This document shows positions 24,911 to 33,087 of a stretch of DNA of 42,054 nt, in pieces; position 1 is the first letter of the stretch; each line of letters starts with the position of its first letter. The notes beneath the pieces were generated by a model. The model was not told the DNA's origin and made no database searches. It was given only the letters and a program-made list of their open reading frames with translations. The translations under genes and the position numbers were made by a program. Source of the DNA: Sedimenticola hydrogenitrophicus (GTDB lineage Bacteria > Pseudomonadota > Gammaproteobacteria > Chromatiales > Chromatiaceae); the NCBI RefSeq assembly GCF_025175675.1, contig NZ_JANIOA010000040.1, positions 1-42,054 of the forward strand, given 5' to 3'.

Positions 24911-27900
24911 TCAGCGCACCTCACGGACTACCCGGAAACCGAGCACCAGCAGCCGGGTATCCACTTCATGCCGCCCCCGCCGGGTGACCCGCAGACTCAC
25001 GCCCGGCTTGTTGAATGCACCACCCCGCACCACCCGCTCGCGACACCCCGGCTCCTGCCAGCTCGATCCATCGGTCGGCGCGCCCTCGTAGGAGCCGTGG
25101 TAACAGTCCTCCACCCACTCCATGACGTTGCCCGCGGTGTTGTGAAGGCCGAACGGATTGGCCACGAAGCGGCCCACCGGCGCGGTTGAGGCACCGTCCC
25201 ATTCGCTGCCGCAGTTGAAACAGTTGGCGTTACCCGAGCCCAGATCAAAACCCCACCAGTATGGCGTATCGGTACCCGCCGCGGCCGCATACTCCCACTC
25301 CGCCTCGCTCGGCAGCCGGTAGCGCTGGCCGGTCTGCTCGCTCAGCCAGTCGGTATAGGCCCTGGCGTCATTCCAGCTGACATTGATCACCGGGCGCGGC
25401 CCCTGTCCCCAGCCGAGGTCATCCGGCAATCCGCGTCCGGTGGCGGCGGCGAACCGCGCATACTCCCGGAAGGTCACCTCGTAGCGCCCGATACTAAAGC
25501 TGCGCAAACGCACTTCATGTACCGGCTGCTCTTCACTGGCCAGCTGGCTGATGGCGCTGCCCATGCGGAATACCCCACCCGCGACATAGACCATCTCCGG
25601 GCCGCTTCCGCCGGTGGCCAGAGGGTCCTGGATCAAGCTGCCGGTGGCCGTTCCCCGGGGCTCAGGGGGGGGCTTGGGCGTCACCGGCTCACGCGGGGCA
25701 ACCACCGGCGCCCGCGGTATTTCCGGCACCGCGGGCGTCGGCGTCCGAGGCGGTTTGGCGAGCGGCGCGGCGACCGGTGGCGCCACCGGGGCAACGGGCT
25801 CACTCTCCGGGCTCGGGGAGACAACCGGCGCCGCCCCCAGGAAGCCGCTGATGATCTCGCCATTGCCCCCCAGGAGGGAGAGCGCCTCCGCCACCCCGAA
25901 GGCCAGTACCGCCCCGATCAGCACACCGACCAGTTTTTGTCGGCTGGAACTGTGGCCGACCACCAGCGGGCCCATCGACGCGGCCAGCCGCTTGTCCAGC
26001 AGATCATCCCGGGGACGCCCGTGTTCGATCTGCTTCTGCAGCGCATACAGCGAATCCTCGACCTGCTTGCGCGCCTCCAGCGCCTCATCTTTTTTGAAAG
26101 TCGCCTCGTCGGCCTCGACCTGGGCCGCTTCCAGTGCCAGTTTGAGACGATCGATCTCGCTGTTGCGCTCTTCGGTCTTCTCTTCCAGCAGCAGGCTCTC
26201 TTTGCGCGTCCTTTCCAGCTCGGCGCTGCGCTCATCCAGCGAACGCTTCAGCTTGTCGATATCCTGGCGCAGTACTTCACACTCCGCGGCATCGACCGAG
26301 CTGTTGAGCTCCAGCTCCTTGAGTGCGCCATGCGCCTCCTCCAGCGCCTGCTGCAGTTCGGCTACCCCTTTGGCCGGTGTTCCGGTGGCCGGCGCTTCCA
26401 CCGCGGCCTCCTCCGCCTGGCACCGCTGGTACGCCTCGGCCTCGACCTGCTCACGCAACGCGTCCAGGGCCTCGCCGAGACGCGCCACTTCCTGCTCGGC
26501 AGCCGCCTTCTGTTCCCGCAGCCGCGCATTGTCCTCCGCCCCCGGCGCCGCCGCGCGCAACTGCTCCAGCTCCTCCTGTAGCTGCGCCTTCTCCCGGACG
26601 AGCGTGTCGTAGGCCTTGTCCGCCTCGTCCAGCGCGTCGTTCAGGGTCTCCAGTTCGGCCTGCACCGCCTTGATTTCATTCTGTGCCGCCGGGCTACTGG
26701 CGGCCACCCGGCCGGCCGCTGCCAGGGCATCTTCGGCCGCGACCCGCGCCGCGGTTGCCTCCGCCAGTTCCGCACGCAGGAAATCCACCTCTTCGGTGGA
26801 GGGCCGTTCCTCCGCCTGTGCCGCCTCGGCCAGTCGGGCTTCGAGCTCGGCGCGGCGCTGGCGATCGTTCTCCAGCTGCCGGGTGAGGTCGCCGCGTTCG
26901 GTGTCCAGACCGGAGAGCTCGGCGGTCAGCTGTTCACGCTCCCGGTGTAACTCCTGCAGCGCCTGCTCGGCCGCTTCCAGCCGGGCCGTTGTCTCCTGCA
27001 CCTCGGCCTGATCCGTGTCCCGTAGTTGCTGCAACTCCGTCAGGGACTGCGTCTTCTCCTGTGTCGCCTGGCGGGCCGACTCAAGCTCCGCGTTGGCCGC
27101 AGCGAGCGCCTGTGTCAGCCGCTCCAGTTCATCCTGTTGCCGGCCGCGCGCCTGTTCGTCCTCGGTCCCGGCGCGCTGCTCCCGCTCCATCTGCAAGCGC
27201 AGTTCGACCAGGCCGCTCTCCCGCTCATCGGCGAGTTGCTGCAGCTGAACAAAGCTCTTCTGCAGCACCGCCAGCTCCGCCGCCACCCGGTCCCGCTCAT
27301 CTGATGCGGCCTGTAATGCGAACTGTGCCTGATTCCGTCCCTCGACCGCCTCATCGAGTGATTGCCGTAGCGCCGCCTCCTGATCACTCTGTCGCTCTGT
27401 CTGCGCCTGTTTCAGGACCTGCCGTTCGGCATCCAGATCACCGATGCGGGCATCGGCGGCCTCCAGTTCGGCGCGCAGCCGGTCCAGTTCGGCATTGAGC
27501 AGCCGCTGCTGTTGATCGGCGCTCGCCAATGCCGCGTCGCGCGCGGTGTCATCGGCACCCCGCTCCGCCAGGGCCGCCTCCAGTGATTCGATCCGGCTGT
27601 TGGCCGCCGCCAGGATTTCGGCCATGGCCTGCACCTGTTCGGCCGCCTCGCTCTGCTGCCGTTCATGGGCGGCGCGTAACGCGGCCGCCTCCTCCTGCAG
27701 CGCCTGCAGGTCGCGCTGTGTCGCCTGCTGTTGTTCCTGGGCCGCTTCCGCCGCCTGCCGGGATTGGCTCAGCTCATCCCCCCGTTGCGCCAGCACGGCC
27801 TGCACCCCCTCCAGGGCCTCCTGCAACCTTCCGGCCTCCTCGTCCAGCGTGGTTTTCTCCGCCTGGAGCTCGCCCAGTTCCGTGCGGCTGTCACTCAGCG

Positions 27901-29692
27901 CCCGCTGCAGTGTTTCCTGGGCCTCGACCAGGGACTCCCTGAGCCCTGCCTCTTCCTGCTGTTTCGCCAACGCCGCTGCGGCCGCCTGCCTTGTGTGCGT
28001 CAGCTCACCCCCCAGCTGCTCCAGCTCGGCGCGCGCCCCCTCCAGGGCTTCCTGCAACCTTCCGGCCTCCTGTGCCAGCATGGTTTTTTCCGCCTGGAGC
28101 TCGCCCAGTTCCGTGCGGCTGCCGCTCAGCGCCCGCTGCAACGCCTCCTGGGCCTCGGTCTGGGACTGCTGCAGTCGCGCCTCCCCCTGCTGCTGCGCCT
28201 CCAGGCGTTTCTCCAGCTTGCCTATCTGTTGATAGACCTCGCCCAGCTTGTCCTGCAGCTGATCACGCTCGCCGGCCACATCCGCCAGCTGCGCCTCAAT
28301 GTATGTCTGCTGCTTTTTCAGGGTTTCGCGGGTTTTCTCGCCGGCATCCAGCTGTTTCTGCAGCTGCTCCACTTCGCCGGCCAGCCGTCGGCTCGCTTCG
28401 CCCTCCCGGGTTTCCGCCGCTTCCGCCTCCACCAGACGCCCTTTGAGCTTTTCCAGCATCAGCTTCATTTTCAGTGCCCGCTGCATCTGTTCCTGGGCCT
28501 GGGCCTCGGTTTTCTGCAGCCGCTCGCGCAGCAGCCCGGCCTCGTCATCCGGTGCCGAGCCGATATCCGGCACGCCTTCCTCGGGACCCGCCTGTTCCGG
28601 GTGCAGGTTGATGACTTGCGCGCGCTCCCGGGACTTGTCCCGGTGCAACGCCTCATCGGGTACCGATTCGAGTCCCCGCTGCAGCACATAGGCATCCAGC
28701 CCCTGTTCCATCAGCAGATAGACCGCCGTGGAGCTCACCAATCCGTCCTGACAGTAGATGACATAGGGTTTCTGTTTATCGAGTTCCGGCAGTGCCGAGC
28801 GCAGGGCATTGAAGGGTACGCTCCGGCTGTTCGGAATCTGCACGCGTTGATGCTCCTGGGGCGATCGAACATCCAGCCAGACGGCGCCCTTCTCCACCTT
28901 GTCCAGCGCCACCTCATAGCTGATGGCGTTGGCCAGCGGCAACTTGATGTATTCAACGAAATCCTTTTTCCCCAGCCGAAACAGGACGCCGTCGGTGAGC
29001 ATGGAGACGGTGCTGCCGCGCGGCTTGCCGGAGAGCAGCGACTCCTCGCCCAGGCAGTGGCCGGCACCGACCTGCGCGAGCTCCTCGATCTCCCCATCCC
29101 CCCGTTCCCGGGTGATGGAGCACTGGCCGCGGTTGATCAGGTAGAAGTAGTCCCCGTCGTCGCCCTGGCGGATCACCAGCTCGCCGGCCGCAACCTGCAC
29201 CTCCTCCATGCGCATCATGATATTCTGGATATTGGCCGCCGGTATGCGCTGAAAAATCGGTGACTGCAGCAGCTGGCCCATCCAGTCATCGTCGGCGTCG
29301 GCGCTCAGCTCTTCAACCCGATACAGGGCGTTACCACCACGGGTCAGCAGCTCACTGAGCTGGTGACTGTCAATGCGGACAATTTCGGCCTTGGTTCTGG
29401 CCTGAACGGAAAATTTGCGCGGCAGGTGGTGGGCCACGGGATAGCGCGCCATGTTGCTGTCGGCGGCAACGGCATCCACCTCCTTGCCATCCTCCAGCAG
29501 GGCGACCCTGCCCGAGAGCAGATAGATGCGCTCGGGATTGGTATCGCCTTCATGGAACAGGTAATCGCCCTTGGCAATCTTCTCAAACTCGACCGCCTCC
29601 ATCAGCTCGGCCAGGGTCTCTTCCGTGAGCGTATTCAGCGGTACCAGCTTCCGCAAAATATTCAAACCGTTCTGTTTTGGCACTACCGCCAT
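24911..29692 (-). CDS. Giant CNB-CNB-rhodanese-coiled-coil-TM-SUMF1/FGE protein
   Basis: This 1593-residue protein has an unusual domain chain. Two cyclic-nucleotide-binding (Crp-like) domains lie at about 15-115 and 143-253. A rhodanese domain (about 256-343) keeps its active loop, VIYCQDGLVSS, with Cys314. A charged coiled coil covers about 385-1245; it contains a 77-residue in-frame tandem duplication. One membrane helix (KLVGVLIGAVLAFGVAEALSLLGG, about 1253-1276) follows, then a Pro-rich linker (about 1283-1350) and a formylglycine-enzyme/SUMF1-like domain (about 1366-1593) with GNVMEWVEDC and RVVRGGAF. The FGE catalytic Cys pair is missing after RGG, so it is probably a binding rather than an oxidase domain. 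Topology: N-terminal sensors in the cytoplasm, FGE-like domain outside the inner membrane. I chose ATG 29692 because GGGGA lies six bases upstream; TTG 29698 would add two residues. Function unknown. Confidence 0.9.
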   Translation of the reverse strand: MAVVPKQNGLNILRKLVPLNTLTEETLAELMEAVEFEKIAKGDYLFHEGDTNPERIYLLSGRVALLEDGKEVDAVAADSNMARYPVAHHLPRKFSVQARTKAEIVRIDSHQLSELLTRGGNALYRVEELSADADDDWMGQLLQSPIFQRIPAANIQNIMMRMEEVQVAAGELVIRQGDDGDYFYLINRGQCSITRERGDGEIEELAQVGAGHCLGEESLLSGKPRGSTVSMLTDGVLFRLGKKDFVEYIKLPLANAISYEVALDKVEKGAVWLDVRSPQEHQRVQIPNSRSVPFNALRSALPELDKQKPYVIYCQDGLVSSTAVYLLMEQGLDAYVLQRGLESVPDEALHRDKSRERAQVINLHPEQAGPEEGVPDIGSAPDDEAGLLRERLQKTEAQAQEQMQRALKMKLMLEKLKGRLVEAEAAETREGEASRRLAGEVEQLQKQLDAGEKTRETLKKQQTYIEAQLADVAGERDQLQDKLGEVYQQIGKLEKRLEAQQQGEARLQQSQTEAQEALQRALSGSRTELGELQAEKTMLAQEAGRLQEALEGARAELEQLGGELTHTRQAAAAALAKQQEEAGLRESLVEAQETLQRALSDSRTELGELQAEKTTLDEEAGRLQEALEGVQAVLAQRGDELSQSRQAAEAAQEQQQATQRDLQALQEEAAALRAAHERQQSEAAEQVQAMAEILAAANSRIESLEAALAERGADDTARDAALASADQQQRLLNAELDRLRAELEAADARIGDLDAERQVLKQAQTERQSDQEAALRQSLDEAVEGRNQAQFALQAASDERDRVAAELAVLQKSFVQLQQLADERESGLVELRLQMEREQRAGTEDEQARGRQQDELERLTQALAAANAELESARQATQEKTQSLTELQQLRDTDQAEVQETTARLEAAEQALQELHREREQLTAELSGLDTERGDLTRQLENDRQRRAELEARLAEAAQAEERPSTEEVDFLRAELAEATAARVAAEDALAAAGRVAASSPAAQNEIKAVQAELETLNDALDEADKAYDTLVREKAQLQEELEQLRAAAPGAEDNARLREQKAAAEQEVARLGEALDALREQVEAEAYQRCQAEEAAVEAPATGTPAKGVAELQQALEEAHGALKELELNSSVDAAECEVLRQDIDKLKRSLDERSAELERTRKESLLLEEKTEERNSEIDRLKLALEAAQVEADEATFKKDEALEARKQVEDSLYALQKQIEHGRPRDDLLDKRLAASMGPLVVGHSSSRQKLVGVLIGAVLAFGVAEALSLLGGNGEIISGFLGAAPVVSPSPESEPVAPVAPPVAAPLAKPPRTPTPAVPEIPRAPVVAPREPVTPKPPPEPRGTATGSLIQDPLATGGSGPEMVYVAGGVFRMGSAISQLASEEQPVHEVRLRSFSIGRYEVTFREYARFAAATGRGLPDDLGWGQGPRPVINVSWNDARAYTDWLSEQTGQRYRLPSEAEWEYAAAAGTDTPYWWGFDLGSGNANCFNCGSEWDGASTAPVGRFVANPFGLHNTAGNVMEWVEDCYHGSYEGAPTDGSSWQEPGCRERVVRGGAFNKPGVSLRVTRRGRHEVDTRLLVLGFRVVREVR
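27805..28157 (-). repeat. 231-base in-frame tandem duplication in the coiled coil
   Basis: Positions 27805-27926 and 28036-28157 are near-identical at DNA level, offset by exactly 231 bases, with related sequence between them. Landmarks such as CGCCCAGTTC (27871 and 28102) and CCTGGGCCTCG (27916 and 28147) fix the offset. 231 bases is 77 codons, or 11 heptads, so the register of the coiled coil is kept. Confidence 0.85.
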
Positions 29693-30039
29693 AGACAATC
29701 CCCCATGCGCCCGCCCTGAGGGCGTTCACAATCGATGTTCACTTTCCACGCCAGCACCTGCGTTCCGGCGGGTAATCCTACGCAAAGCATAGATCAAACC
29801 ATCCCGGCTTCGGGCCGCCCTCATCCACCATCGGGCGATGCCATACTGTTGTCAGAGTGGAAGAAAATCTGTTTTCATACCGGGCAAGTCCAGTACCGGC
29901 GCGGTCCGGATCGCTGCGGATACCGCCTTGCCTGCCGCCGTTTCAGGATAGAAACTAGCCAATGGAAACATAGAGTTTATCGGTATCATTAGACTAATAC
30001 TTGAACTGATGCCACAGATTCAACCCGAGCACAACATAA
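29693..30039. other. Intergenic region of about 347 bases
   Basis: This region separates the giant coiled-coil gene (leftward) from the gamma-glutamyltransferase-like gene (rightward) and should hold both promoters. An A/T-richer stretch at 29950-30020 (with TAGACTAATACTTGAAC) is the likeliest place for the rightward promoter. I see no convincing -35/-10 pair and no RNA gene or long repeat. Confidence 0.5.
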
Positions 30040-31599
30040 ATGAAAAAATCAGCAGGAATCGTGGCGGCCGGTCATCCGGTCACCGCCAGCGCCGCAACGG
30101 AGATTCTGCGCGCCGGCGGCAACGCCTTTGATGCCGCGCTGGCGGCACTGTTCGCTGCCTGCGTCGCCGAGCCGGTGCTGGCCTCCCTCGGGGGTGGCGG
30201 CTTCCTGACGGCCCAGTCCGCCGACTCGCAACCGTTGCTGTATGACTTTTTCGCCCAGACACCCCATGCCCGGCCGGTTGAATCAGAACTCGATTTTTAT
30301 CCCATCCTGGCCGACTTCGGCACCGCCCAGCAGGAGTTCCATATCGGCATGGGATCGATCGCCACCCCGGGGGCGATCAAGGGGGCCTTCGCCATCCACC
30401 GCGACCTCGGCAGTATGCCGTTGCGGGAGATCATTCAGCCGGCCTGTGAAGCCGCCCGCGACGGCGTGCGGGTAAACAGCTTTCAGCACTACATCGCCGA
30501 GATCGTATCCCCCATCATCCAGTCAAGTCCGGAGGCGCTGCAGTTGCATGCCAGCGCGCGGCAACCGGGCGTGATCGCCGGGCGGGATGAGACGGTGTGC
30601 AATCCCACCACGGCGGATGGCTTCGAGATCCTGGCACTGGAAGGGGAGGCGCTGTTTTACCGCGGCGAGATGGGGCGCCAGCTGACCAGCGACTGCCATG
30701 GCCATGGCGGCTGTCTTACCCCGACCGACCTGGAGTCTTATCAGGTGGTACGGCGATTACCACTGACCCTCGACTATCGCGGCACCCGGCTGTTCACCAA
30801 TCCGCCGCCCTCCATCGGCGGTATCCTGATCGCCTTCACCCTGGCGCTGCTGGAGCAGGAGCGGCTGGGGCAGTACCGGGTCAACAGCGCCGCCCACCTC
30901 GGTCGCATCAGCCACGCCATGAAGCTGACCCAGCAACTGCGCAGCGACCAGGGGATCGGCGCGGGTGGCACGGCAGCATCCGGGCTCGACATCCTCTCCA
31001 GCGAACTGCTCGGCCGCTACCGGGAGGTGATGCGCAATCACAAGGGTTTCTCCCGCGGCACCACCCAGATCAGTATCGCCGACGGGGCAGGCAATCTGGC
31101 CAGCATGACCCTGTCCAACGGCGAGGGGTCGGGCTATGTGCTGCCCGGATGCGCCATCATGCTGAACAACATGCTCGGCGAAGAGGATATCAATCCGCAC
31201 GGGTTCAATCGCTGGCCGTACAATCGGCGCATCGCTTCCATGATGTCCCCTTCCCTGGTGAACACCGCCGCCGGCGATACCATCGCGCTCGGCTCGGGCG
31301 GCTCCAACAGGATACGCAGCGCCATTCTCCAGGTGCTGATCAATCTGATCGACTTCGGCATGGAGATCGAACCGGCGGTCGAACAACCACGCGTGCATTT
31401 CGAGTCCGACCTGCTGAATATCGAAAACGGACCTTCCGCCGCCACCCTCCGGGCACTGGGAAAGGAGTTTGCCGACATCCGCTGCTGGCCGGAAAAAAAC
31501 CTGTTCTTTGGCGGCGCCCACTCGGTGATGCGCAAAAACAATGGCCAACTCTCCGGCTGCGGCGACAGTCGCCGGGGCGGCGTCTGCTATCGCTTGTGA
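30040..31599 (+). CDS. Gamma-glutamyltransferase family protein, no signal peptide
   Basis: This 519-residue Ntn-hydrolase-type protein belongs to the GGT family. The N-terminal part shows GHPVTASAATEILRAGGNAFDAALAA. The predicted autocleavage/nucleophile Thr341 is in RGTTQISIADGAGNLASMT, and the GSGGSNRIRSAI loop (usually GSPGGSRI) is near the end. GGTs transfer or hydrolyse gamma-glutamyl bonds, for example in glutathione, and are usually exported. Here no signal peptide is visible, which suggests a cytoplasmic member of the family or a distinct substrate. The conserved proline of the oxyanion loop is absent, so activity is uncertain. It lies alone between the coiled-coil gene and the HU-like gene. 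Confidence 0.85.
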   Translation: MKKSAGIVAAGHPVTASAATEILRAGGNAFDAALAALFAACVAEPVLASLGGGGFLTAQSADSQPLLYDFFAQTPHARPVESELDFYPILADFGTAQQEFHIGMGSIATPGAIKGAFAIHRDLGSMPLREIIQPACEAARDGVRVNSFQHYIAEIVSPIIQSSPEALQLHASARQPGVIAGRDETVCNPTTADGFEILALEGEALFYRGEMGRQLTSDCHGHGGCLTPTDLESYQVVRRLPLTLDYRGTRLFTNPPPSIGGILIAFTLALLEQERLGQYRVNSAAHLGRISHAMKLTQQLRSDQGIGAGGTAASGLDILSSELLGRYREVMRNHKGFSRGTTQISIADGAGNLASMTLSNGEGSGYVLPGCAIMLNNMLGEEDINPHGFNRWPYNRRIASMMSPSLVNTAAGDTIALGSGGSNRIRSAILQVLINLIDFGMEIEPAVEQPRVHFESDLLNIENGPSAATLRALGKEFADIRCWPEKNLFFGGAHSVMRKNNGQLSGCGDSRRGGVCYRL

Positions 31600-31666
31600 T
31601 CCCGCACGCCAACCCTGAAAGGGTCGAAGCGCGGCGTACCCGTCAGACCTGATCCATACCGCCGCG

Positions 31667-31683
31667 CCCCGGAAAATCCGGGG
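31667..31683 (+). terminator. Possible terminator-like hairpin after the GGT-family gene
   Basis: CCCCGGA (31667-31673) and TCCGGGG (31677-31683) form a 7-bp stem with a 3-base loop, 67 bases after the stop. No T-run follows, so the hairpin could end the transcript only weakly. Confidence 0.3.
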
Positions 31684-31729
31684 AAATGTGAAAAAGGCCG
31701 GTTTTTACTGCATTTCCGCTTGGAAGTAC

Positions 31730-31757
31730 TTGGAAAAACACAAATCTATGCTATGTT
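31730..31757 (+). promoter_or_regulatory. Promoter of the HU-like gene
   Basis: TTGGAA (31730-31735) and TATGTT (31752-31757) are separated by 16 bases, a plausible sigma-70 promoter. A second TTGGAA at 31720-31725, ten bases earlier, makes a helically phased direct repeat. The predicted start is near 31764, about 30 bases before the ATG. Confidence 0.5.
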
Positions 31758-31794
31758 TAGCGCGCACTCATCAGGTCTAACCCAGGAGTTTTCC

Positions 31795-32274
31795 ATGGCC
31801 GTCAAGAAAAAAGCTGCAAAAAAAACCGCCGCTAAAAAAGCACCCGTAGCAAAGAAGAAGGTCGTCGCCAAGAAAGCCGTAGCTAAAAAGGCGCCCGTCA
31901 AGAAAGCCGCCGCGAAAAAGGCCCCCGTCAAGAAAGCCGCTGCTCCAGCAAAACCCAAGGCCATCACCGCCAAACAGACCAAGACCCAGATCCTTCAGGC
32001 CATCGCCGAAGAGACCGGTCTCAGCCGCAAGCAGGTCGGTGACGTGTTCAACTCACTGGGGGGCCTGGTCAAGGGACACATGATCCGTCGCGGATCCGGT
32101 GAATTCGCCATCCCTGAAACCGGCGTCAAGGTCCGCCGGGTGGTCAAACCGGCACGCAAGGCGCGCATGGGCCGCAACCCGGCCACCGGCGAACCGATCA
32201 AGATCGCCGCCAAGCGGGCAACCACCGTGGTCAAGGTCACCGCGCTGAAGGCGTTGAAAGACACTGTCGCCTGA
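31795..32274 (+). CDS. HU-like DNA-binding protein with lysine/alanine-rich N-terminal tail
   Basis: This 159-residue protein joins an N-terminal histone-H1-like tail (about 1-55, repeats of AKKAPVKKAA) to an HU/IHF-type domain. The HU part shows TKTQILQAIAEETGLSRKQVGDVFNSLGGLVKGHMIRRGSGEFAIPETGVKVRRVVKPARKARMGRNPATGEPIKI in outline, with the DNA-contacting arm (RMGRNPATGEPIKI). Such tailed HU proteins compact DNA or bind RNA. I chose ATG 31795 because CCAGGAG lies seven bases upstream; the longer frame covers the promoter. A strong terminator follows. Confidence 0.92.
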   Translation: MAVKKKAAKKTAAKKAPVAKKKVVAKKAVAKKAPVKKAAAKKAPVKKAAAPAKPKAITAKQTKTQILQAIAEETGLSRKQVGDVFNSLGGLVKGHMIRRGSGEFAIPETGVKVRRVVKPARKARMGRNPATGEPIKIAAKRATTVVKVTALKALKDTVA

Positions 32275-32283
32275 TAGATAAAA

Positions 32284-32320
32284 CGGGCGGCCTGTCCGAC
32301 AGTCGCCGCCCGCTTCATTT
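32284..32320 (+). terminator. Terminator of the HU-like gene
   Basis: CGGGCGGC (32284-32291) pairs with GCCGCCCG (32305-32312), with an inner CTGTC/GACAG stem. CTTCATTT follows. The stem is strong although the T-run is broken. Confidence 0.8.
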
Positions 32321-32354
32321 AGGTCCACCCGCGCCGGTGGCAGTTTCCCCGGTC

Positions 32355-32457
32355 GTAGCTACTCACCCGGCCTGCAAGTAATTGGCCTGGTTTGTTGGCC
32401 GATCTTGATCCAGCCATCGTGTGAGGCCGGCAAGGCAATCACCCCGTGAGTAGTTAC
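32355..32457. repeat. Inverted repeat between HU-like gene and protease gene
   Basis: GTAGCTACTCAC (32355-32366) and GTGAGTAGTTAC (32446-32457) pair at 11 of 12 bases. The spacer holds GGCC-rich inner repeats (GGCCTGG, TTGGCC, GAGGCCGGC). No gene is present; it resembles a dispersed palindromic repeat. Confidence 0.65.
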
Positions 32458-32463
32458 CCCCGG

Positions 32464-32985
32464 TCATAACTTTCTCAGCATCAGCTGATCGCCCCGCTGT
32501 GTCCACTCCAGCTGCTTCAGAAAACTCATGCCCAGCAGCACCTCGCTGCCCGTCATGGTCGGCAATACGCTGGCGCTCACATCGGTCAGCGTAATCTCCC
32601 CCAGCCCGACTTCGGACAACCGCGTCTGCCACGAGGCGACCGTGCCGTTGGCGGTCTGACTCAGCGACTGCCGTCCCCTGGGCAGCTCCAGGCGCTGCGC
32701 CAGTTCATCGGAGATGGCCACATCGGTGGCGCCGGTATCCAGCAGGAACAGCACCGGATGACCATTGATACGGCCGCTCGCCACATAGTGGCCCGCGCGG
32801 TTGCGTTTCAGTACCACCTGTGCCCCACGATTATCCCGCAGCGTGAGCGGTGCCTGGTTGGGATTGTGCTGCTTCTCCAGGATCCCGTTGAACAGAAACG
32901 CCATCAGCCCCAGCAGCAGCACCCAGGAGAGGATCATCATCCACCTGCCGATACCCCCGACACCGCCGCCCTGCCCGTTGTTCAT
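32464..32985 (-). CDS. Membrane-anchored retropepsin-like aspartic protease (TIGR02281 type)
   Basis: This 173-residue protein has one N-terminal membrane helix (WMMILSWVLLLGLMAFLF) and a single retropepsin-fold domain. The aspartic protease motif DTGAT is at 83-87, and VLLGMSFL near the end is the conserved hydrophobic-Gly element. Such single-domain proteases act as dimers, here probably in the periplasm. The TIGR02281 group is widespread in proteobacteria, with no settled substrate. It lies 102 bases after the PilZ-like gene on the same strand. The N-terminal Gly-rich head before the helix is short. Confidence 0.88.
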   Translation of the reverse strand: MNNGQGGGVGGIGRWMMILSWVLLLGLMAFLFNGILEKQHNPNQAPLTLRDNRGAQVVLKRNRAGHYVASGRINGHPVLFLLDTGATDVAISDELAQRLELPRGRQSLSQTANGTVASWQTRLSEVGLGEITLTDVSASVLPTMTGSEVLLGMSFLKQLEWTQRGDQLMLRKL

Positions 32986-33087
32986 CGTATCCCCACCGCT
33001 GTCCGCGTTGAATTCATCTTAACAGCAGACATTGGGCAGACAAGCGGAGTTCAACCAGCGACCGGTACGATGCCGTTCCCGGCGCGC

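Noticed and set aside
24911-25600. Active formylglycine-generating enzyme
   Set aside because: The catalytic Cys pair is missing, so the domain is not called an enzyme.
27731-29263. 510-residue open frame antisense to the coiled-coil gene
   Set aside because: The open frame follows from the repetitive codon pattern of the coiled coil; no start signal or family match.
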